Source of the DNA: Actinomycetes bacterium
Lineage (GTDB): Bacteria > Actinomycetota > Thermoleophilia > Solirubrobacterales > 70-9
Length of the DNA: 6,343 nt
Direction of reading: 5' to 3'
Assembly: GCA_023434465.1 (NCBI GenBank)
Contig: JAEYSQ010000230.1
Coordinates: forward strand, 1-6,343
The notes beneath the pieces are model-generated. The model was not told where the DNA came from and ran no database searches. It was given only the letters and a program-made list of their open reading frames with translations. The position numbers and the translations under genes were made by a program. How positions within the stretch are numbered: position 1 is the stretch's first letter; each line of letters begins with the position of its first letter. Positions 1-6,343 of this stretch are shown in pieces.

Positions 1-951
1 AACAACTCCCGTGACGTGTCGGGCTCCTCCTACGTTATCTACGGGCAGTCCTCGAACGCGAACATCGACCTCTCTTCGCTCGGCTCCGGGCAGGGTTTCC
101 GGATCGACGGGGCCGCGATAGACGACCGGTGCGGCTATTCGGTTTCGGGGGCCGGTGACGTGGACGGTGACGGACTGGATGACGTGATCATCGGGGCACC
201 CCTGGCCAGCAAGAACTCGCGCAACAACTCGGGCTCCTCATACATCATCAACTCGGCATTCCTGCCGAGAATCGCTTATAAGGATGTCCTGCTTGCCGCG
301 CAGGGACAGCCGCTTATGGTGTCACCGAGTACGTTCAAGGCAACCGGTGCCGGGACCGTGACGGTTTCCCCGTCCCTGCCGGCCGGACTCAGCATCAACC
401 CGGCCATCGGCGTGATCACCGGCATCCCGACCACCCCGGGCATCTCCAACCACCGGATCAAGTTGGTCGACGCCTTCGGAATGAGCAGCTTCGAAGTGAC
501 GATCGGAATCGTGAACGCAATCGGTCCGACCGGGTCCACGGGAAGTACCGGAGATACGGGTGCCACCGGAGCGACCGGGTCCTCCGGGGATACCGGTCCG
601 ACCGGTCCGACCGGAGCCACCGGACCCGCCGGCCCAAGGGGAGTGACCGGTCCATCCGGATCCCAAATCCAGGGAAAGAACCTGGCCAAAGGAGCGAAAG
701 TGACCTGCCGGGCCAGGGGCAAGGGAGCGAGGCGCAAGGTCACCTGCAAGGTCAAGCTCACCCGGGCCGTCTCGACCACGCTCAAATGGCGGCTTCTGCG
801 CGGCAAGAAGAAAGTCCGCAGCGGCAAGGCCAAAGCCAAGTCGGGCAAGACCAAGATCCGCATTCCCAGAGCCGGAAAGCTCAGGAAGGGCGTCCACACC
901 CTGAAGATCACCGGCCGCTCCGGCGGCGTGAAGATACGGCTCAGGACCTGA
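1..951 (+). CDS. FG-GAP / putative Ig / collagen-like surface protein, 3' part (5' end outside window)
   Basis: The frame is open from base 1, so the GTG at 16 is an internal codon and the true start lies upstream; 316 residues are visible. In order: the tail of one FG-GAP (integrin-alpha-type beta-propeller) repeat; a full repeat ending around residue 81, whose calcium loop D53-V-D55-G-D57-G-L-D60-D61 is followed by VIIGAP; a putative Ig domain (about 94-172) with the He_PIG signature LPAGLSINPAIGVITGIPT at 126-144; 15 Gly-X-Y triplets (175-219), mostly Gly-X-Thr; and a Lys/Arg-rich C-terminal module (221-316) with two Cys in the related phrases KVTCR and KVTCK. The two GSSY repeat ends are 70 residues apart, a normal FG-GAP period. 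Such proteins are normally secreted or surface-attached and serve in adhesion or matrix contact; the ligand is unknown. The stop is TGA at 949-951. Domain calls are solid, function is inferred. Confidence 0.88.
   Translation, partial: NNSRDVSGSSYVIYGQSSNANIDLSSLGSGQGFRIDGAAIDDRCGYSVSGAGDVDGDGLDDVIIGAPLASKNSRNNSGSSYIINSAFLPRIAYKDVLLAAQGQPLMVSPSTFKATGAGTVTVSPSLPAGLSINPAIGVITGIPTTPGISNHRIKLVDAFGMSSFEVTIGIVNAIGPTGSTGSTGDTGATGATGSSGDTGPTGPTGATGPAGPRGVTGPSGSQIQGKNLAKGAKVTCRARGKGARRKVTCKVKLTRAVSTTLKWRLLRGKKKVRSGKAKAKSGKTKIRIPRAGKLRKGVHTLKITGRSGGVKIRLRT
523..657 (+). repeat. Collagen-like Gly-X-Thr coding repeat
   Basis: Fifteen consecutive 9-bp units encode Gly-X-Y triplets, such as GPT, GST, GDT and GAT, with Thr at most third positions and Pro-rich units near the end (GPA GPR GVT GPS). 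At DNA level the tract is a degenerate repeat of ggNNNNacc/acg units. Bacterial collagen-like tracts form extended triple-helical stalks, and Thr-rich versions can be O-glycosylated in some species (for example BclA of Bacillus). Here the tract separates the Ig-like domain from the basic C-terminal module, so a stalk role is inferred. Confidence 0.85.
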
Positions 952-1030
952 GCGAACAGATGCGGGCCGAACTGGAGGCGATGCGACAGCCCGACCCCCC
1001 GGTCGAGATTCCGGCCGTCCTCCCGGACCA

Positions 1031-1077
1031 GCGAGGTTGAAGTTATGAGGGCTATGTGGCGGAAACTTCAACCTCGC
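1031..1077. repeat. Perfect 14-bp inverted repeat (stem-loop)
   Basis: The arm gcgaggttgaagtt (1031-1044) is the exact reverse complement of aacttcaacctcgc (1064-1077), with a 19-nt loop. It lies 79 bp after the upstream stop codon. It could be a transcription terminator of the kind without a U-tract, since no T-run follows, but the loop is long for that. It could also be the terminal or internal palindrome of a small mobile element. The structure is seen directly; its role is not known. Confidence 0.8.
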
Positions 1078-1136
1078 GGGTATGGTTGGCCGGAATCGTA
1101 GGCGCGGACATGCTGGTGTACCTGAAGGTCGATGTT

Positions 1137-1176
1137 GCCAGTCAGCTTTTCGCCTCGCCAGTCAGCTTTTCGCCTC
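1137..1176. repeat. Perfect 20-bp tandem duplication
   Basis: The unit gccagtcagcttttcgcctc occurs twice back to back (1137-1156 and 1157-1176) with no mismatch, and the similarity stops at both outer edges. It lies 43 bp upstream of the clpB -35 element. The shape 'GGTCAG/CAGTCAG-CTTTT-CGCC' in short tandem copies resembles the multiple terminal repeats of IS21-family elements, but that likeness is from memory. It could equally be a recent slippage duplication or a paired regulator site. Confidence 0.85.
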
Positions 1177-1193
1177 TTTAGAGCAAAATTTGC

Positions 1194-1214
1194 CCTGAGT
1201 GATGTGGACTTAGA
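1194..1214 (+). promoter_or_regulatory. Degenerate HAIR-like (HspR) operator upstream of clpB
   Basis: CCTGAGT (1194-1200), a 7-nt spacer, then ACTTAGA (1208-1214) matches the actinobacterial HspR operator HAIR (CTTGAGT-N7-ACTCAAG) at 6 of 7 positions in the left half and 4 of 7 in the right, with the exact spacer length. It ends 4 bp before the -35 element of clpB, a gene controlled by HspR in Streptomyces. The right half is weak, so the site may be functional, decayed or chance. No CIRCE element is visible. Confidence 0.4.
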
Positions 1215-1218
1215 TTTC

Positions 1219-1247
1219 TTGACATTCTGTCGCTGACCACCTACACT
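1219..1247 (+). promoter_or_regulatory. Sigma70-type promoter of clpB
   Basis: A perfect -35 hexamer TTGACA (1219-1224) is followed by an optimal 17-bp spacer and the -10 hexamer TACACT (1242-1247), which fits TANNNT. The predicted transcription start, 7-8 nt after the -10, falls at 1254-1255, on or next to the GTG start codon of clpB. Together with the lack of any Shine-Dalgarno sequence, this points to a leaderless mRNA. Confidence 0.75.
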
Positions 1248-1254
1248 TTGTTGC

Positions 1255-3825
<2,571 letters not shown>

Positions 3826-3851
3826 CGCAGGATCACGCCCTTAACCGGTCC

Positions 3852-3881
3852 TTTACTTCTCCTTTCGGGTTCCCGTATTAC
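3852..3881 (+). promoter_or_regulatory. Weak candidate promoter for the membrane protein / wall hydrolase operon
   Basis: TTTACT (3852-3857), an 18-bp spacer and TATTAC (3876-3881) give 4 of 6 matches to each sigma70 hexamer within the 120-bp gap after clpB. It would give a leader of about 55 nt for the gene at 3946. No clear terminator separates clpB from this gene, so read-through from clpB is also possible. TACCCT at 3879-3884 is an alternative -10. Confidence 0.25.
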
Positions 3882-3945
3882 CCTGTGACGCCCGGTACGG
3901 GTCCAGGGAGAGGCTCACCACAGCGGGAAAACGGCTTACGACTCG

Positions 3946-4758
3946 ATGCGCGAAGAATCAAACGACAACTGGCAGGACCGAGGGAAGTCTCCGAGCAGGC
4001 TGCTCTGGCCGATTAAAAGGTTCGGCTGGTTCCTGGAGAAATACGTTCTCTGGCCGATCGGTGATTCCTTCCGACGGTTCACAAATGCCTTCCGGTATCG
4101 CAGCCCCTTCGCTTACATCGGCGCCACTTTGATGGTCACCGTGACCGCCGGCGCGATCGCCGCTGCGGTCTACTTCTACAACCAGTCCGAGGAGACGGAT
4201 CCCGACCCGGTGATTGCCGGGGGAGCGATCCCGGCCGAGACCGTGGTGCCCGCCGTCCCGACCCCGACCCAGCCCTCGACGCCGGTCGAAGATACGACGC
4301 CAAACTCCGGTAACGCCGACACCACCCTCCAGGGCGTGGTGCCGAACTTCACCACGACGGGAAAGAAGAACGGCAAGAAGTCCACCGGAGCCGACCAGAA
4401 GCTGCCGAACACGGTGGTCCGTCCCGCTCCGGTCCCGAAAGCGGCTCCACTCAAGGTCGCCCACCGGTTCGCTACGACTTTCGTCAGCTACGAGGTCGGC
4501 GACAAGGGTGCGGCGAACCAGTTCGCACGGACCGCCACTTCGAAGCTCGCCAGAGAACTGAAGAAGGACCCGCCGAAGCTGCCATCGACCGGCCAGATCC
4601 CCAAGGCGACCGTCGTCAACGTCGTCCGTGGCAAGAAGAACGGCGACAGCATGCAGGTCAGCGTCTCGTTGATGCGGACCGGTGCCGCCTCGGAGCTGCG
4701 GCTCGCCCTCACCCGGGAAAAGGGTGACGGCTGGCTGGTCAGCGAGGTCCGGGGGTAG
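3946..4758 (+). CDS. Single-pass membrane protein with Pro/Thr-rich stalk and extracytoplasmic domain (function unknown)
   Basis: This 270-residue protein belongs to no family I can name firmly. The first 55 residues are basic and Trp/Phe-rich and probably cytosolic or membrane-lying. One transmembrane helix follows (about 56-78, AYIGATLMVTVTAGAIAAAV). A low-complexity Pro/Thr stalk spans about 85-167. The C-terminal domain (about 168-270) has an amphipathic helical start (VAHRFATTFVSYE) followed by strand-like segments, ending in a GDGWLVSEVRG edge strand. That layout is typical of NTF2-like extracytoplasmic domains such as those in TcpC/VirB8-type or Mce-associated proteins, though the fold is inferred. 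ATG 3946 is the only start after the in-frame TGA at 3886; no good Shine-Dalgarno precedes it. The next gene, a secreted wall hydrolase, begins 8 bp after its stop, so it is likely co-transcribed and may position or control that enzyme. Confidence 0.85.
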   Translation: MREESNDNWQDRGKSPSRLLWPIKRFGWFLEKYVLWPIGDSFRRFTNAFRYRSPFAYIGATLMVTVTAGAIAAAVYFYNQSEETDPDPVIAGGAIPAETVVPAVPTPTQPSTPVEDTTPNSGNADTTLQGVVPNFTTTGKKNGKKSTGADQKLPNTVVRPAPVPKAAPLKVAHRFATTFVSYEVGDKGAANQFARTATSKLARELKKDPPKLPSTGQIPKATVVNVVRGKKNGDSMQVSVSLMRTGAASELRLALTREKGDGWLVSEVRG

Positions 4759-4760
4759 GA
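4757..4760 (+). promoter_or_regulatory. Ribosome binding site of the wall hydrolase gene
   Basis: AGGA (4757-4760) overlaps the TAG stop of the preceding gene and sits 6 nt before the ATG at 4767. This supports that start codon and translational coupling of the two genes. Confidence 0.55.
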
Positions 4761-4766
4761 ACGGGG

Positions 4767-6343
4767 ATGGGGAGGTTCAGGACAGCCCTGGCGACGATCT
4801 CGGTCGGCGCCCTGCTCGCCACCGGTCACGCCGCCAGCGCCGAAGGTGCGAAGCCGATCAGCGACGAGCCGGCGGCCGCCGCGGGCCTCGCGCCGATCGG
4901 ACCGACCGGAACCACCGGAGCCACGGGCAACACCGGCAGTACGGGGAACACCGGCAACACCGGTTCCAAGAACCCGGGCAACGGCGGTACCGGGAACAGC
5001 GGTAATGGTGGATCCGGTAAGAACAAGACTGGTTCCGGGAAGAGCGACAAGCCCCAGAGTCCTAACCCGAAACCGCGGGACCCGGACTCGCCCTCCCAGG
5101 TCGTGCCCGAGGCCGACAATCCGCTTTCGGCCGAAATTACGACCAGCCCCGGACTCGGACTCTCCGGTGATGCGACTCCGGTCCCCGCCTGCGACGGGAG
5201 CGCCGGTCCGCCGCGCAACCTGATCCCGATCTATATCGAAGCCTCGAAGAAATATGGCCTGGGCGAGCGCGGCCCGCAGATCCTCGCCGCGATCAACTCG
5301 ATCGAGACCGATTTTGGCCGGCTGAACGAAGTCACCTCATACGCCGGCGCGATTGGCTGGATGCAGTTCATGCCCTCGACCTGGGACATGTACGCGACCG
5401 ACGGTGACGGCGACGGGAAGACAGACCCGTACAACCCGAAAGATGCGATCCACGCCGCCGCCAGGTACCTGCAGGCGGCCGGAGCCCCGGGCGACTGGTA
5501 CGACGCGATCTGGGCTTACAACCACGCCGACTGGTACGTCCAGGACGTGCTCGACAAGGCCGCCTGTTACGGCGCGCTTGAGGACACGGTCGAAGTCGAA
5601 GAGGAACTGAAGACCTTCGTCTGCAAGGCCTCCGACGGCCGGGTGCTGGAGATCCCGAACTACTACATGCGCGGATTCGAGGATGCCGCCTCCCGTTACA
5701 GCCTCGGCCAGCGCGGGATCTGGGTCCTGGCCGCGGTCGCGCGGCTCGAATCGGACTACGGCCGGGGCATGAATGCCCGGCAGCTCGAGAACAACGGTCC
5801 GATGGGCCTCTCCCGCGAAGAGTGGAAGAAGTACGGGGTCGACGGTGACGGCGACGGCTACGTCGAGCGCGACGAACCCTGGGACGGCATCGCCACCTTC
5901 GCCCGCATGCTCTGGTCCCAGCCGACCCTCGAGGCCGGGCTTTTCGAGCACAACCACGCTGCCTGGTACGTCGAGGCCGCGATCCAGGACGCCGGCCGGA
6001 TCGCCGGAGACTGCGAAACGACCAAGACCGAGTGGAACATCGCCTACCCGATCCCGACCAACTCGACCGAGATCAACTGGGACAACCTCCAGGTACTCAA
6101 CCCGACTGCCCAGAGTGACATCCAGAACGGTCTGATCGACCCGCGGGTAACCAACCTGCTCGCCATCCTCACCCAGAAGTACAGCCTGCTGATCAGCTCA
6201 CTGCGGTCCGATCACAGCATGATGACCGCTTCCGGCAACGTCTCGAACCACTACGAGGGCAGGGCGATGGACATCGCCGGAGTCAACGGTGTCTCCTGCA
6301 CCGACCAGTCGGCGACCAGCCCCTGCACCGAGGTGATCCAGAT
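4767..6343 (+). CDS. Secreted multidomain peptidoglycan hydrolase: two MltB-like transglycosylase modules plus LAS/M15-type peptidase (3' end outside window)
   Basis: The frame is open from ATG 4767 to the right edge (525 residues seen, no stop). It starts with a Sec signal peptide (MGRFRT, a hydrophobic core, then AASA with cleavage after Ala25). Seven Gly-X-Thr triplets (45-65) and a Gly/Ser/Asn- then Pro-rich linker reach about 141. Module 1 (about 142-267) is a lytic transglycosylase of MltB/SLT_2 type: catalytic Glu180 in SIETDFGR, GAIGWMQFMPSTW (194-206), EF-hand-like loop D212-D214-D216-D220, and AYNHADWYV (250-258). Module 2 (about 286-416) is a homologous copy with Glu328 in RLESDYGR and loop D359-D361-D363-E367, but GPMGLSREEW replaces GWMQFMPSTW. 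A third domain then carries S493-N-H495-Y-E-G498-R-A500-M-D502, the SxHxxGxAxD zinc-binding motif of LAS (M15-like) peptidases. The enzyme should act outside the membrane, cleaving glycan strands and probably peptide stems. Its neighbour 8 bp upstream is a membrane-anchored protein. The peptidase domain is cut off, so its remaining ligands cannot be checked. Confidence 0.9.
   Translation, partial: MGRFRTALATISVGALLATGHAASAEGAKPISDEPAAAAGLAPIGPTGTTGATGNTGSTGNTGNTGSKNPGNGGTGNSGNGGSGKNKTGSGKSDKPQSPNPKPRDPDSPSQVVPEADNPLSAEITTSPGLGLSGDATPVPACDGSAGPPRNLIPIYIEASKKYGLGERGPQILAAINSIETDFGRLNEVTSYAGAIGWMQFMPSTWDMYATDGDGDGKTDPYNPKDAIHAAARYLQAAGAPGDWYDAIWAYNHADWYVQDVLDKAACYGALEDTVEVEEELKTFVCKASDGRVLEIPNYYMRGFEDAASRYSLGQRGIWVLAAVARLESDYGRGMNARQLENNGPMGLSREEWKKYGVDGDGDGYVERDEPWDGIATFARMLWSQPTLEAGLFEHNHAAWYVEAAIQDAGRIAGDCETTKTEWNIAYPIPTNSTEINWDNLQVLNPTAQSDIQNGLIDPRVTNLLAILTQKYSLLISSLRSDHSMMTASGNVSNHYEGRAMDIAGVNGVSCTDQSATSPCTEVIQ
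4899..4961 (+). repeat. Collagen-like Gly-X-Thr coding repeat in the wall hydrolase
   Basis: Seven 9-bp units encode GPT GTT GAT GNT GST GNT GNT (residues 45-65) directly after the mature N-terminus. Irregular Gly/Asn/Ser/Lys-rich sequence follows to about residue 95. It is shorter than the tract in the first gene but of the same Thr-rich style, and probably serves as a flexible or glycosylated spacer between the membrane exit site and the enzyme modules. Confidence 0.8.

Larger units (their letters stand above)
952..1254. other. Intergenic region between the surface-protein gene and clpB
   Basis: These 303 bp carry no gene I can support. From left to right they hold: a GC-rich stretch with a possible 26-codon ORF (960-1040); a perfect 14-bp inverted repeat (1031-1077); a stretch of no clear identity; a perfect 20-bp tandem duplication (1137-1176); a notably AT-richer segment (about 1177-1225) that includes the 11-bp palindrome gcaaaatttgc at 1183-1193; a HAIR-like site (1194-1214); and the clpB promoter (1219-1247). 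No U-tract terminator is seen after the upstream gene. Confidence 0.75.

Noticed and set aside
16..18. GTG at 16 as the start of the first gene
   Set aside because: The frame is open to base 1, and the preceding residues belong to the same FG-GAP repeat motif (compare NSRNNSGSSY at 72-81), so the gene begins outside the window.
322..1071. Long minus-strand open frame over the first gene and intergenic region
   Set aside because: It mirrors the collagen-like and basic tracts (Gly/Pro/Arg-rich product without domains); the + strand gene has clear domains in the same bases.
1131..1180. CRISPR-like repeat
   Set aside because: Only two copies of the 20-mer and no spacer between them.
1110..1181. 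23-codon ORF across the tandem duplication
   Set aside because: No ribosome site, and the frame shifts between the two repeat copies because 20 is not a multiple of 3; probably chance.
3891..3901. cccg-gta-cggg hairpin as a clpB terminator
   Set aside because: The stem is only 4 bp with a 3-nt loop and no T-run; too weak to call.
4826..5218. Minus-strand frame with VPV/PLP-rich repeats
   Set aside because: It is the antisense image of the Gly-X-Thr and Gly-rich linker of the wall hydrolase, which has a signal peptide, ribosome site and catalytic domains.
5337..5957. Minus-strand 206-residue frame
   Set aside because: It is antisense to both transglycosylase modules and shows no domain of its own.

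Overview
The window is GC-rich and actinobacterial in character. Three features suggest an organism of the Thermoleophilia/Solirubrobacterales type: Gly-X-Thr collagen-like tracts in secreted proteins, a Lys/Arg-rich C-terminal module with paired Cys, and a multidomain wall hydrolase with duplicated transglycosylase modules. This placement is inferred from protein style, with no marker gene to confirm it. All four genes are on the + strand, and the first and last are cut by the window edges.

Layout. (1) Bases 1-951 are the 3' part of a large secreted or surface protein: FG-GAP beta-propeller repeat, putative Ig domain, 15 collagen-like triplets, then a basic C-terminal module. (2) Bases 952-1254 are non-coding as far as I can tell. 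They hold a perfect 14-bp inverted repeat, a perfect 20-bp tandem duplication, a degenerate HAIR-like (HspR) site and a strong sigma70-type promoter. (3) Bases 1255-3825 are clpB, a complete disaggregase gene with every expected AAA+ motif. Its GTG start lies at the predicted transcription start, so the mRNA is probably leaderless. (4) Bases 3946-4758 encode a single-pass membrane protein with a Pro/Thr-rich stalk and a small extracytoplasmic domain, probably NTF2-like. (5) From 4767 to the right edge runs a large open frame that never meets a stop in the window. It encodes a secreted protein with a signal peptide, a collagen-like/Gly-rich linker, two tandem MltB-like lytic transglycosylase modules (the second lacking the usual QFMPS segment), and a C-terminal LAS/M15-type peptidase motif.

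How they relate. ClpB is cytosolic protein quality control and appears to be its own transcription unit. The last two genes are separated by 8 bp and look like an operon for cell-wall remodelling: a membrane-anchored partner and a secreted bifunctional peptidoglycan hydrolase. The first gene belongs to a separate surface-protein unit.

Most interesting points: the duplicated, Cys-bracketed transglycosylase modules fused to a LAS peptidase; the probable leaderless, possibly HspR-controlled clpB promoter; and the two unexplained repeats upstream of it. I did not find a wholly new system such as a defence island, CRISPR array or RNA element.
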